Source: Streptomyces sp. NBC_01476 (GTDB lineage: Bacteria > Actinomycetota > Actinomycetes > Streptomycetales > Streptomycetaceae). From it: 64,000 bases of DNA. The notes beneath the pieces were generated by a model that made no database searches, was not told where the DNA came from, and saw only the letters and a list, made by a program, of their open reading frames with translations. The DNA lies in the NCBI RefSeq assembly GCF_036227265.1, contig NZ_CP109446.1:5462001-5526000 (forward strand). The letters run 5' to 3'. How positions within the stretch are numbered: position 1 is the stretch's first letter; each line of letters opens with the position of its first letter. A program made the position numbers and the translations under genes. This document shows positions 31,274 through 39,868 of the stretch, piece by piece.

Positions 31274-31789
31274 ATGGGCGGCATGGCAGCGACGCACGAG
31301 ACCGGCGACCACGGCACCGGCGGACACGGCGGACACGGCGGAGGCGATGGACACGGCGGCCAGGACGACCCGATCCGGCTGCTGGCGATCCGGGACACCC
31401 CGCTGTCGGTGGACGAGGTCTTCGCCGCGGTCGGCGACGACGCGGCAGGCGGCACCACGCTCTTCGTAGGGACGGTACGCGACCACGACGGGCGCCAGGA
31501 CGCGGCCGTCACCGCTCTGGCCTACTCCGCCCACCCCACCGCGGAGGCGGAGCTGCGCCGGGTCGCAGAGAAGGTCGCCGCGGACTTCCCGGTACGCGCG
31601 CTGGCCGCCGTGCACCGGGTCGGCGACCTGCGGGTGGGCGACATCGCGGTGGTCGTGGCGGTGTCCTGCCCGCACCGGGGCGAGGCGTTCGCGGCGAGCC
31701 GCCGGCTGATCGACGACCTCAAGAGTGAGGTGCCGATCTGGAAGCACCAGACGTTCACGGACGGCGCCGAGGAGTGGGTGGGCGCCTGA
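31274..31789 (+). CDS. moaE: Molybdopterin synthase catalytic subunit MoaE
   Basis: MoaE transfers sulfur from MoaD thiocarboxylate to precursor Z to form molybdopterin. The family core starts at residue ~33: FVGTVRDHD, LAYSAHPTAE, HRVGDLRVGDIAVVVAVSCPHRGEAF and the catalytic VPIWKHQTF. An unusual ~30-residue N-terminal extension is very Gly/His/Asp-rich. ATG 31274 has GAGG at 4 nt; ATG 31283 would shorten the protein by three residues. With moeZ in the same window it is part of sulfur-carrier chemistry, though the two are 28 kb apart. Confidence 0.88.
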   Translation: MGGMAATHETGDHGTGGHGGHGGGDGHGGQDDPIRLLAIRDTPLSVDEVFAAVGDDAAGGTTLFVGTVRDHDGRQDAAVTALAYSAHPTAEAELRRVAEKVAADFPVRALAAVHRVGDLRVGDIAVVVAVSCPHRGEAFAASRRLIDDLKSEVPIWKHQTFTDGAEEWVGA

Positions 31790-32059
31790 TCCGCTCCGGG
31801 CACCCGGAAGCCTGATCGAGCCTGGGCACCTGGCCGCCGTAGGGCCCCCTGAGCCGTCCCGTACGGGGGCGGTCCCCGCCCGGCCGGCATCTCCCGGTGA
31901 CGCGCCTTTCCGCAGGTCGGTCACCGTCCGTTAGTGGGACTTCCGGTTGCGTATCCCTGCGCCTCGGCAGAACGTGGACCCACCGGGTGGTTAATCTGCC
32001 CATAGGTCTGGTTCGTCCGCTTGCTCTGATGTGGTGCATACGGGGTCGGGAGTATCTCT

Positions 32060-32377
32060 GTGGGAGCACTCGTCTGGTTGCTCATCCCGCTGGCCGCCGC
32101 GGTCCTCGCCGCCATCTGGGGACACTGGGCAGCCAGGCGCCGTGTCACCGGCGACGGTGATTCCCTCGCGGGCTACGAGCGCTTCCGCGCCGCCATGGAG
32201 CCCCCTGCCGCGGGCGGGGGGCCGGCCGCCGAACGGATCGAACAGGTGGAACAGATCGCCGGCCCGGCAGCCGGCCGGCAGCCGGACCGGGAGGCGGAGC
32301 AGCGCCCGGAGCGGCCCGCCCGGCGCAGGGACGACGAGGAATCCCCCCGGGGGCCGGTCGCCGGTCCGGTCCCGTAG
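32060..32377 (+). CDS. Small single-pass membrane protein
   Basis: A 105-residue protein with one N-terminal helix (VWLLIPLAAAVLAAIWGHWA) followed by a basic RRR and a Pro/Arg/Glu-rich cytoplasmic tail of low complexity. The GTG at 32060 has GGGAG at 7 nt. Its stop codon TAG (32375-32377) is also the first three bases of the -10 of the next gene. The 270 bp upstream to moaE contain no other gene and no clear terminator. Confidence 0.75.
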   Translation: MGALVWLLIPLAAAVLAAIWGHWAARRRVTGDGDSLAGYERFRAAMEPPAAGGGPAAERIEQVEQIAGPAAGRQPDREAEQRPERPARRRDDEESPRGPVAGPVP

Positions 32378-32380
32378 GGT
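32375..32380 (+). promoter_or_regulatory. -10 element of the leaderless PDZ protease gene
   Basis: TAGGGT ends 6 nt before the ATG at 32387. It overlaps the stop codon of the preceding gene. Confidence 0.5.
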
Positions 32381-32386
32381 CGTCCC

Positions 32387-33460
32387 ATGCCACGCCGCAC
32401 CGCGACGCTGATCGCCTCCACCCTGATCCTCATAGTGCTCTTGTGCGTGGCACTGCTCGCACCGACGCCGTACTCCGAGATGTCCCCCGGGCCGACCGTG
32501 AACACCCTTGGCAACTACGGCGGCGACACCGTGATCTCGATCAAGGGCCACGCCACGTACCCGGCCACCGGCCACCTCAACATGACCACCGTCCGCGTCA
32601 CCGGTGCCGACTACCACATGAACCTGGTCGAGGGGGTGCTCGGCTGGCTGCGGCACGACGACAAGGTGGTCGAGCACGACACCCTCTACCCGTCGGGGCA
32701 GACCGCCGAGCAGGCCGATCAGGAGAACGCCGAGGAGTTCAGCCAGTCCCAGGACAGCGCCAAGGTCGCCGCCCTGGAGGAGCTGAAGATCAAGGTGCCG
32801 TCCCGGGTGATCGTGGCCGCCGTGGTCAAGGGCGGCGCCGCCGAGGGCGTGCTGCACGCCGGCGACGTCATCAAGGCGGTCGACGGCTCCGCGGTCACCG
32901 CCGAGGACCAGGTGGCCACCTTCGTCACCAAGCACAAGCCCGGCGAGCCGGTGACCTTCACCGTGATCCGCGCGGCCGATGTGAAGAACAAGGCGGCGAA
33001 GACCCAGAACGTGACGATCACCACGCGGAAGTCCACCGACACCGGGCCCAGCCGCGCGGTGGTCGGCATCGAGGCCGGCATCGAGCACCTCTTCCCGTTC
33101 ACCATCGACATCAAGCTCGCCGACGTCGGCGGTCCCAGCGCGGGCATGATGTTCGCCCTCGGCATCGTGGACAAGCTCACCCCGGGCAACCTCACCGGCG
33201 GCAATTTCGTGGCCGGCACGGGCACCATAGACGACAAGGGCAACGTCGGACCGATCGGCGGCATCAGCCTCAAGACGATCGGGGCACGCGACAAGGGCGC
33301 GAAGTACTTCCTCACCCCGGCCGACAACTGCGAGGAAGCCGCCAAGGACGTCCCCGGCGGCCTCACCCTGGTCAAGGTCAGGACGCTGGACGACGCGATG
33401 GCGGCCCTGAAGGACATCAAGGCCGGCGACAACAAGGACCTGCCCAGCTGCAAGAGCTGA
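32387..33460 (+). CDS. Membrane-anchored PDZ/Lon-like serine protease (YlbL type)
   Basis: A 357-residue protease. Residues ~8-27 form an uncleaved signal anchor. A PDZ domain (~125-215, with GVLHAGDVIKAVDG) is followed by a Lon-type proteolytic domain (~235-345). The catalytic Ser is in GGPSAGMMFAL and the catalytic Lys is in KTIGARDKGAKYF, giving a Ser-Lys dyad. It should act outside the membrane face. The family includes B. subtilis YlbL and the mycobacterial Rv3194c-type protein. The start fits a leaderless transcript. Confidence 0.88.
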   Translation: MPRRTATLIASTLILIVLLCVALLAPTPYSEMSPGPTVNTLGNYGGDTVISIKGHATYPATGHLNMTTVRVTGADYHMNLVEGVLGWLRHDDKVVEHDTLYPSGQTAEQADQENAEEFSQSQDSAKVAALEELKIKVPSRVIVAAVVKGGAAEGVLHAGDVIKAVDGSAVTAEDQVATFVTKHKPGEPVTFTVIRAADVKNKAAKTQNVTITTRKSTDTGPSRAVVGIEAGIEHLFPFTIDIKLADVGGPSAGMMFALGIVDKLTPGNLTGGNFVAGTGTIDDKGNVGPIGGISLKTIGARDKGAKYFLTPADNCEEAAKDVPGGLTLVKVRTLDDAMAALKDIKAGDNKDLPSCKS

Positions 33461-33507
33461 GCGGCGCCCGGCGCCCCGAGGACCCCGGGCGGCCGCAACG
33501 GCCCCGC

Positions 33508-34065
33508 TCAGCCCTCCTCGAAGGTCGCCGCCAGCGCCTCGGCGAGCCCCGGTACGAGTGCCCCGCCGGTCAGGACGTCCGTCGCCGAGTCCTTGCTCCG
33601 CAGCCGCAGCGCCGACTCGCGGGCGCCGTCCCGCAGCACCGCGACCGTCATCCGCACCTCCTGCCGCTCCGGGTGCTCCGCCACCCAGGCGCCCAGCGCC
33701 TCGTCGTCCAGCCCTTCGGGCAGCGACGCCTCGGCCGACGGCGGGAGCATCAGCCGCTCCACGGTCAGCGCGCAGCCGGCGATCACCTCGGGCCACGCGA
33801 TGGTGGCCAGGAACTCGTCCAGCGGCTGCCCGGGCGGCAGTTCGTCCTGCTCGACCGGGGTCAGCCCGGCCGCGGCGTCGTCGGCGATCCCCAACTGCTC
33901 GGCCAGCGCGGGCTCCTGGGTACGCAGTTGGCCGGTGTCGACGAGAGCGAAGAGCCGGGCGGGCTGGTCCCAGCCGAGCCCCGAGGCGTACTCGTCGATC
34001 TCCAGTACGGCCCGGGTCAGCGGGTTCGCGGCAAGGGGGGCGCCATCGGCGGCGTTGTTGGGCAT
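33508..34065 (-). CDS. PPA1309-family protein of unknown function
   Basis: A 185-residue actinobacterial conserved hypothetical of the PPA1309 type. It has the segments NPLTRAVLEIDEYASGLGWDQPARLFALVDT and IAWPEVIAGCALTVERLMLP, and a C-terminal DGARESALRLRSKD. It is soluble and acidic. ATG 34065 has AGGAT at 8 nt; a GTG at 34071 is two codons upstream. It is convergent with the PDZ protease gene and divergent from the UPF0182 gene. Confidence 0.75.
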   Translation of the reverse strand: MPNNAADGAPLAANPLTRAVLEIDEYASGLGWDQPARLFALVDTGQLRTQEPALAEQLGIADDAAAGLTPVEQDELPPGQPLDEFLATIAWPEVIAGCALTVERLMLPPSAEASLPEGLDDEALGAWVAEHPERQEVRMTVAVLRDGARESALRLRSKDSATDVLTGGALVPGLAEALAATFEEG

Positions 34066-34175
34066 GGTCACTATCCTGCCTGCTTCCCGGCCGGAATCGG
34101 GAACCGGCCAAAGCGTAGGTAAGTTGCACGTGTGGGCGTCCGACCCGGGATGCCCCGCACGACCGACATTTCGAG

Positions 34176-37100
34176 GTGGGCACCTTGGTATTCCAGACGC
34201 CCGACCGCGGCGGAGGGGCGCCGGGCCGGCGGGCCGCCATGACCCGGCCCTCCCGCGGCACCCGGACGCTGCTCATCACCATCGGTGTGCTCGCCGTGCT
34301 GATGATCGCGTTCGTGATCTTCGCGGGCTTCTGGACGGACATGCTCTGGTACCGGTCGGTGCACTACTCCTCGGTCTTCACCACCACGCTCTGGACGAGG
34401 ATCGGGCTCTTCTGCGTCTTCGGCCTGCTGATGGCCGGCGCGGTGGGCGCCAACATCTACCTGGCGTACCGGCTGCGGCCGCCGCTGAGCGCGATGTCGG
34501 CGGAGCAGCAGAACCTCGACCGCTACCGGTCGGGCGTCGCGCCGTACAGGACCTGGGCACTGGTGGGGATCTGCGCGGTGGTCGGGCTCATCGCCGGCGG
34601 ATCGGCCTCCGGCCACTGGCGGCTGTGGCTGCTCACCACCAACGCCACCTCCTTCCACACCAAGGACCCGCAGTTCCACAAGGACGTCTCCTTCTACGCC
34701 TTCGACCTGCCGTGGTACCGCTTCCTGCTGAGCTTCGGCTTCGCCGCCGTGGTGCTCTCGCTGGCCGCCGCGGCGCTGGTGCACTACCTCTACGGGGGCC
34801 TGCGGATCACCTCGCCCGGCGGCCGGGCCACCGCGGCGGCCACCGGGCATCTGTCGGTGCTGCTCGGCCTGTTCGTCTCGCTCAAGGCGGTCGCCTACTG
34901 GCTCGACCGCTACGGACTCGCGGTGAAGTCCGGCGACCTGAAGACCACCGACAACTGGACCGGACTGCGCTACGTCGACGCGAACGCGTACCTGCCTGCC
35001 AAAACGATCCTCTTCTGCATCGCGGTGATCTGCGCGCTGCTCTTCTTCGCCACCTTGTGGCGCCGCACCTGGTCGCTGCCGATGATCGGTCTCGGCCTGA
35101 TGGTGCTCTCGGCGATCCTGATCGGCGGCCTGTACCCGGCGATCGTGCAGAAGTTCCAGGTGCAGCCGAACGAGGCCGGCAAGGAAGCGCCGTACATCCA
35201 GAAGAACATCGACGCGACCCGGGCCGCGTACGGCATCGCCGACGCCAAGGTGTCGGACTACCACGCCACCGGAGGGACGTCCGGGCCGTCCGGGTCGGAG
35301 CTGCTCACCGACACCGCGACATCCGCCTCGATCCGCCTGCTCGACCCCGACGTCGTCGCGCCGACCTTCCAGCAGTCGCAGCAGTCGAGCAACTACTACT
35401 CCTTCCCCTCCACGCTCGACGTCGACAGGTACGGCACCAACGGCACCGGCGGTGCTGAGCAGGACACCGTGGTCGGGGTGCGGGAGCTGAATCCGCACGC
35501 GGTCCCGGAGAAGAACTGGATCAACGACCACTTCAAGTACACCCACGGCTTCGGCATAGTCGCGGCCAAAGGCGACGAGGTCACCGGCGGCGGGCCCGGC
35601 GAGAAGACCCCCGCCGGAGGGCCCGTCTACACCGAGCAGGACCTGCCGACCACCGGCAGCCTCGGCGACTACCAGCAACGGATCTACTTCGGCGAGCGGG
35701 CCACGCAGTACTCGATCGTCGGCGGCCCCACCAAGGAACTGGACTTCGCCGACAAGTCCGGTGAGCAGAGCACCCCGTACCACGGCAAGGACGGCGTCAG
35801 CCTGGCGAGTCCGTTCACCCGGGCCGCCTACGCGGTGACCTTCGGCGAGCCCCAGATCCTCTACTCCGGGGCGATCGACCGCACCTCGAAGATCCTGTAC
35901 AACCGCACCCCCAAGGACCGGGTGGCGGCGGTCGCGCCCTGGCTGACCATCGACGGTGATCCGTACCCGGCGGTCGTCGGCAAGCACGTGGTGTGGATCG
36001 TGGACGCGTACACCACCACCAACGGCTATCCGTACGCCTCCCGGACCACCCTCGGTGACACCACCGCGGACGCGCTCACCGACGACCAGCGCTCGGTCGT
36101 CACCCGGCAGAACAAGGTCAACTACATCCGCAACTCCGTCAAGGCGACGGTGGACGCCTACGACGGCACGGTGACGCTCTACCAGTGGGACACCCAGGAC
36201 CCGGTGCTCAAGACCTGGATGAAGGCGTTCCCCGGCACCGTGCGGCCCAAGGCGTCGATCCCGCAGGACCTGCTGCCCCACCTGCGCTACCCGCAGGACC
36301 TCTTCAAGGTGCAGCGGCAGCTGCTCACGAAGTACCACGTCACGACGGCAGGCCAGTTCTACAGCGCCAGCCAGGTGTGGCAGGTCCCCAACGACCCGGC
36401 GTCGAAGTCCGGCAAGGCGGTGCCGCCGTACTACCTGAGCCTGAAGATGCCCGACCAGAAGGACAAGGCGTACTCGCTGACCTCGACGTTCACGCCCAAC
36501 GGCCGCGGCACCCTGTCCGCGTTCGTCGCGGTGGACTCCGACGCCACCAGTCCTGACTACGGCACGATGCGGGTACTGGAGATGCCGACCGATCCACCGG
36601 TCGACGGTCCGCAGCTGGTGCAGAGCGAGTTCAACTCGAACTTCGCCCGGGAGATCACCCAGCTGCGCGGCAAGGACTCCACGGTCGAGTACGGCAACCT
36701 GCTGACCTTCCCACTGGAGGGTGGACTGCTGTACGTCGAACCGGTGTACGTCCGCGGCTCGCACGCGGACACCGACTACCCGTTGATGAAGGACGTGTTC
36801 GTCAGTTTCGGTGGAAAAACGGCGCTGGACTCGACGCTGGACAAGGCGCTGGCGACCGTCTCGGGTGCCGCCGCCACCCCGCCGGCGGACAGCGGGAGCA
36901 CGGCGACGAAGCCACCGCCGCCGGGCGGGGACGACAGCGCGGTCCAGGACGCCCTCACCCGGGCGCAGCAGGCGTACGACGACGGGCAGGCGGCACTGAA
37001 GGCCGGTGACTGGGACAAGTACGGCGAGGCGCAGAAGCGGCTGGCGGCGGCGCTGAAGGACGCCCAGGACGCGGAGCGGGCGGCGAAGGGGGCGGGCTGA
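34176..37100 (+). CDS. UPF0182 family large membrane protein
   Basis: A 974-residue protein with about seven N-terminal membrane helices (~25-330) and a large extracytoplasmic domain (~340-870) with conserved YYSFPSTLDVDRY, RAAYAVTFGEP and NRTPKDRVAAVAPWLTIDGDPYP. The tail (~880-974) is Ala/Gln/Lys-rich and probably a coiled coil. UPF0182 proteins are universal in actinobacteria and have no proven role. The start is uncertain: GTG 34176 was taken, but TTG 34185 has GAGG better placed. A strong hairpin follows. Confidence 0.88.
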   Translation: MGTLVFQTPDRGGGAPGRRAAMTRPSRGTRTLLITIGVLAVLMIAFVIFAGFWTDMLWYRSVHYSSVFTTTLWTRIGLFCVFGLLMAGAVGANIYLAYRLRPPLSAMSAEQQNLDRYRSGVAPYRTWALVGICAVVGLIAGGSASGHWRLWLLTTNATSFHTKDPQFHKDVSFYAFDLPWYRFLLSFGFAAVVLSLAAAALVHYLYGGLRITSPGGRATAAATGHLSVLLGLFVSLKAVAYWLDRYGLAVKSGDLKTTDNWTGLRYVDANAYLPAKTILFCIAVICALLFFATLWRRTWSLPMIGLGLMVLSAILIGGLYPAIVQKFQVQPNEAGKEAPYIQKNIDATRAAYGIADAKVSDYHATGGTSGPSGSELLTDTATSASIRLLDPDVVAPTFQQSQQSSNYYSFPSTLDVDRYGTNGTGGAEQDTVVGVRELNPHAVPEKNWINDHFKYTHGFGIVAAKGDEVTGGGPGEKTPAGGPVYTEQDLPTTGSLGDYQQRIYFGERATQYSIVGGPTKELDFADKSGEQSTPYHGKDGVSLASPFTRAAYAVTFGEPQILYSGAIDRTSKILYNRTPKDRVAAVAPWLTIDGDPYPAVVGKHVVWIVDAYTTTNGYPYASRTTLGDTTADALTDDQRSVVTRQNKVNYIRNSVKATVDAYDGTVTLYQWDTQDPVLKTWMKAFPGTVRPKASIPQDLLPHLRYPQDLFKVQRQLLTKYHVTTAGQFYSASQVWQVPNDPASKSGKAVPPYYLSLKMPDQKDKAYSLTSTFTPNGRGTLSAFVAVDSDATSPDYGTMRVLEMPTDPPVDGPQLVQSEFNSNFAREITQLRGKDSTVEYGNLLTFPLEGGLLYVEPVYVRGSHADTDYPLMKDVFVSFGGKTALDSTLDKALATVSGAAATPPADSGSTATKPPPPGGDDSAVQDALTRAQQAYDDGQAALKAGDWDKYGEAQKRLAAALKDAQDAERAAKGAG

Positions 37101-37127
37101 CCCCCGGCTGCCCCCTGGCTGACCCCC

Positions 37128-37164
37128 GGCTGACCTGGCCGACCCCTGGCCGGCCAGGTCAGCC
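37128..37164 (+). terminator. Hairpin terminator after the UPF0182 gene
   Basis: A perfect 13-bp stem (37128-37140 GGCTGACCTGGCC with 37152-37164) has an 11-nt loop. It is preceded by direct repeats of a GCTGACCCCCG-like unit. Confidence 0.7.
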
Positions 37165-37211
37165 GGCGGACCGGGCAAGATCCGCGCCGTGGTACGGTAA
37201 GGACACAACGG

Positions 37212-37285
37212 CGCGGGGTGGAGCAGCTCGGTAGCTCGCTGGGCTCATAACCCAGAGGTCGCAGGTTCAAATCCTGTCCCCGCTA
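37212..37285 (+). tRNA. Initiator tRNA-fMet (CAT), copy 1
   Basis: A 74-nt cloverleaf with anticodon CAT in the loop CTCATAA. Initiator features are the unpaired 1-72 position (C1/T72) and the three consecutive G:C pairs in the anticodon stem (GGG/CCC). The T loop is TTCAAAT. The 3' CCA is not encoded. It is identical to the second copy at 39585-39658. Confidence 0.97.
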
Positions 37286-37291
37286 CTGCTA

Positions 37292-37327
37292 GAAGAGGCT
37301 CGAAGTCAATAGACTTCGAGCCTCTTC
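37292..37327 (+). terminator. Terminator of initiator tRNA copy 1
   Basis: A perfect 16-bp stem (37292-37307 with 37312-37327) has the tetraloop AATA. It starts 7 nt after the tRNA. Confidence 0.85.
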
Positions 37328-37453
37328 ACTTGTATGGGGGACATCGCACGTCAGACGTTTGATGTGACGCCTTGTCGGGAAGTCGACAAAACGCTGAAGT
37401 GACCGAGCGGGTTGCGGTATACCAGGTGTACGCCGGTAGCGGGTGGTGCGACG

Positions 37454-39430
37454 ATGGGGCTTATGGGGGAGAGTGCGAGGCTGCTGAATACTCGTCAGAG
37501 CCATGGTCAGCGTGGGTCGACGGGCGATTCGCCCGTGCCCGCGGGCACTTCGGGGACCACCGTGAACACACCTGCGGACGAGGTCGCGAAAGCGAAGGCG
37601 ACGGTTGCGGCGCTGCTGCCCGCACCGCGCACCGAGGAGAACGGGATCGCCGTGGCCGGCACCGCCGGCGCGGCGGCGGGTGCGGCCGGGGGGCCGCTCG
37701 CCGTGGCGGCGCTGCTGACCGAACTGCCCGACGAGGACACCCTCGCGATGCGCGAGGAAGCCGAGATCGAGGCACGGCACCGCAGGGCGGCCGAGCAGGG
37801 CGACCCCGGGGCGATGAGCGCCCTGGGCACGCTGCTGCTGCGCCGCGGTGACCTGGACGGCGCGGAGCCGTTCCTGCGCGGCGCCGTCCAGCACGGCGAC
37901 CGCGCCGCCGCCAACAACCTCGGGCTGCTCCTGTTCCAGCAGGGTCACGCCGAGGAAGCGGCCGGCTGGTGGCGGATCGCGGCGGTGGCCGGCTCCGCCT
38001 CGGCGGCGCACGCGCTCGGCCGGCACTACCGCGAGCGCGGGGACGAGCCCGGCGCCGAGTACTGGCTGCGGCAGGCCGCCGAGTCCGGCCACACGCTCGG
38101 GGCGTACGCGCTGGCCGATCTCCTGGACCACCGGCGGGACGTCGGGGCCGAGCGGTGGTTCCGTGCCGCGGCCGAGCACGGCCACCGCGAGGCGGCGTAC
38201 CGGCTGGCCCGGATCTGCGCGGAGCGCGGGCAGGACCGCGAGGCCGAGCAGTGGTACCGGCAGGCCGCGGCCCGCCGCCACCGCCGGGCCGCGCTCCGGC
38301 TCGGCACGCTGCTGGAGGAGCGCGGCGAGCTCAAGGAGGCCGGGCACTGGTATCTCACCGCGGCCAGGGACGGCGAGGCACGGGCCGCCTGCGCGCTGGC
38401 GTTCCTGCTGCGCGACGCCGGTGACATCGACCAGGCCGCCACCTGGTGGCGGCGCGCCGCCCAGGCCGGCGACGGCAACGCGGCGAACGCGCTCGGCGCG
38501 CTGCACGCCCAGGAGGGCGAGACGCAGACCGCCGAGCGGTGGTACCGCACGGCCATGGAGGCCGGGGACGTCAACGGCGCGTACAACCTCGGGCTGCTCT
38601 GCGCCGGCCAGAGCCGCGGCACCCAGGCCGAGCAGTGGTACCGCAAGGCGGCGTACGCGGGGCACCGCGAGGCGGCCAACGCGCTGGCCGTCCTGCTGCT
38701 GCAGCGCGGCGACGCGGCCGGGGCGGAGCCGTGGCTCTCCAAGGCGGCCGAGGCGGGCAGCATCGACGCGGCCTTCAACCTCGGCATCCTGCACGCGGGC
38801 CGCGGTGACGAGGTGTCGGCGCGGCGCTGGTACGAGCGGGCGGCGGCGTCCGGGCACGCGGAGGCCGCGCTCCAGGTGGCCATAGCGCTGCAGCAGGAGG
38901 GCGACCACCACGGCGCCGAGCGGCACTTGCGGTGCGCGGCGGGGGGCGGCAGCCCGGAGGCCGCGTTCCGGCTCGGCGCGCTGCTCGACCGCAGGGACCG
39001 CGAGGACGGCGCCGAGGTGGCCGGGTCCGGCTCGGTCGAGGCGGAGGAGTGGTACGAGCGGGCGGCCCGGCAGGGTCACCGCCGGGCGCAGGTACGGCTC
39101 GGCATGTGCGAGGCCAAGCGCGGTGATGTGGTGGCCGCGGCGGGCTGGTACCGGCTGGCCGCCGAAGCCGGCTCCCGCAACGGGGCGTTCAACCTCGGAC
39201 TGCTGCTGGCCCGCGAGGGCAGCGAGCCGGAGGCGGCCATGTGGTGGACCCGCGCGGCCAACGCGGGGCACGGCCGCGCCGCGCTGCGCATGGCCCTGCT
39301 CTCGGCCCGCCACGGCTCCCTCGCCGAAGCCCAGTCCTGGTGCGCCCGCGCCATCACCTACGGCCCCGCCGAAGTGGCCGAACGCGCCGCCCGCCTCACC
39401 GACGCCGTGGCCCACGAACTCACCGCCTGA
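37454..39430 (+). CDS. Sel1/TPR-repeat protein
   Basis: A 658-residue solenoid protein composed almost entirely of Sel1-like/TPR repeats of about 33-36 residues from ~110 to ~630. Recurrent units resemble AEQWYRQAAARRHRRAALRLG, with conserved WYR/WWR and the A-G-H/D turn. The first ~100 residues are Ala-rich and disordered. Sel1 proteins are scaffolds for protein complexes; the partners are unknown. ATG 37454 is preferred but lacks a good Shine-Dalgarno; the frame is open to 37412. It sits alone between two identical initiator tRNAs. Confidence 0.85.
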   Translation: MGLMGESARLLNTRQSHGQRGSTGDSPVPAGTSGTTVNTPADEVAKAKATVAALLPAPRTEENGIAVAGTAGAAAGAAGGPLAVAALLTELPDEDTLAMREEAEIEARHRRAAEQGDPGAMSALGTLLLRRGDLDGAEPFLRGAVQHGDRAAANNLGLLLFQQGHAEEAAGWWRIAAVAGSASAAHALGRHYRERGDEPGAEYWLRQAAESGHTLGAYALADLLDHRRDVGAERWFRAAAEHGHREAAYRLARICAERGQDREAEQWYRQAAARRHRRAALRLGTLLEERGELKEAGHWYLTAARDGEARAACALAFLLRDAGDIDQAATWWRRAAQAGDGNAANALGALHAQEGETQTAERWYRTAMEAGDVNGAYNLGLLCAGQSRGTQAEQWYRKAAYAGHREAANALAVLLLQRGDAAGAEPWLSKAAEAGSIDAAFNLGILHAGRGDEVSARRWYERAAASGHAEAALQVAIALQQEGDHHGAERHLRCAAGGGSPEAAFRLGALLDRRDREDGAEVAGSGSVEAEEWYERAARQGHRRAQVRLGMCEAKRGDVVAAAGWYRLAAEAGSRNGAFNLGLLLAREGSEPEAAMWWTRAANAGHGRAALRMALLSARHGSLAEAQSWCARAITYGPAEVAERAARLTDAVAHELTA

Positions 39431-39542
39431 CCCCCCGGGGGCAACGGGGAGGTCCGCGGGGCCCGCGCCGGCGGGCGCACTCCCGGTCCGCCGCGTCGAC
39501 CCGCTCTTCCGCCCGCCCCACCGGGGGCGGTGGGGAAAGGAT

Positions 39543-39571
39543 TTGGTGGGGCAACCGGGGTGGGATAGGGT
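39543..39571 (+). promoter_or_regulatory. Promoter of initiator tRNA copy 2
   Basis: TTGGTG (39543-39548) and TAGGGT (39566-39571) are 17 nt apart, ending 13 nt before the tRNA. The spacing is that of the principal sigma factor. Confidence 0.55.
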
Positions 39572-39584
39572 TGAGGAACAACGA

Positions 39585-39658
39585 CGCGGGGTGGAGCAGC
39601 TCGGTAGCTCGCTGGGCTCATAACCCAGAGGTCGCAGGTTCAAATCCTGTCCCCGCTA
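39585..39658 (+). tRNA. Initiator tRNA-fMet (CAT), copy 2
   Basis: Identical in all 74 nt to copy 1. It has anticodon CAT, three G:C pairs in the anticodon stem, and an unpaired first base. The flanking sequences differ from copy 1. Confidence 0.97.
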
Positions 39659-39666
39659 CCACAGAA

Positions 39667-39706
39667 GACGCAGGGCCCGGAGGTTTCGACCTCCGGGCCC
39701 TGCGTC
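39667..39706 (+). terminator. Terminator of initiator tRNA copy 2
   Basis: A perfect 18-bp stem (39667-39684 with 39689-39706) has the tetraloop TTCG. It starts 8 nt after the tRNA. Confidence 0.9.
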
Positions 39707-39868
39707 GTCGTCGCGCGAGCCGTTCGCTCCGTTCGTCTTATTCGGGCAAAGTCCGGCCGGACCGGCTTGGTCCGCGTCCGCCGCCGCGCGATCCTGGTGC
39801 GGTACGAACGGCGAGGCGTGGAGGCGGGATTGCTGCGCAGACGGCGGGGGCGGTCCACCACGGTGGCC

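Noticed and set aside
34071..37208. Long minus-strand frame opposite the UPF0182 gene
   Set aside because: Low-complexity Val/Asp/Arg-rich translation with no motif; an artefact of GC content.
37212..39658. Direct tRNA repeats as attachment sites of an integrated element
   Set aside because: The interval holds only a chromosomal-style Sel1 gene. No integrase is present, and both tRNAs are full length with their own promoters and terminators.
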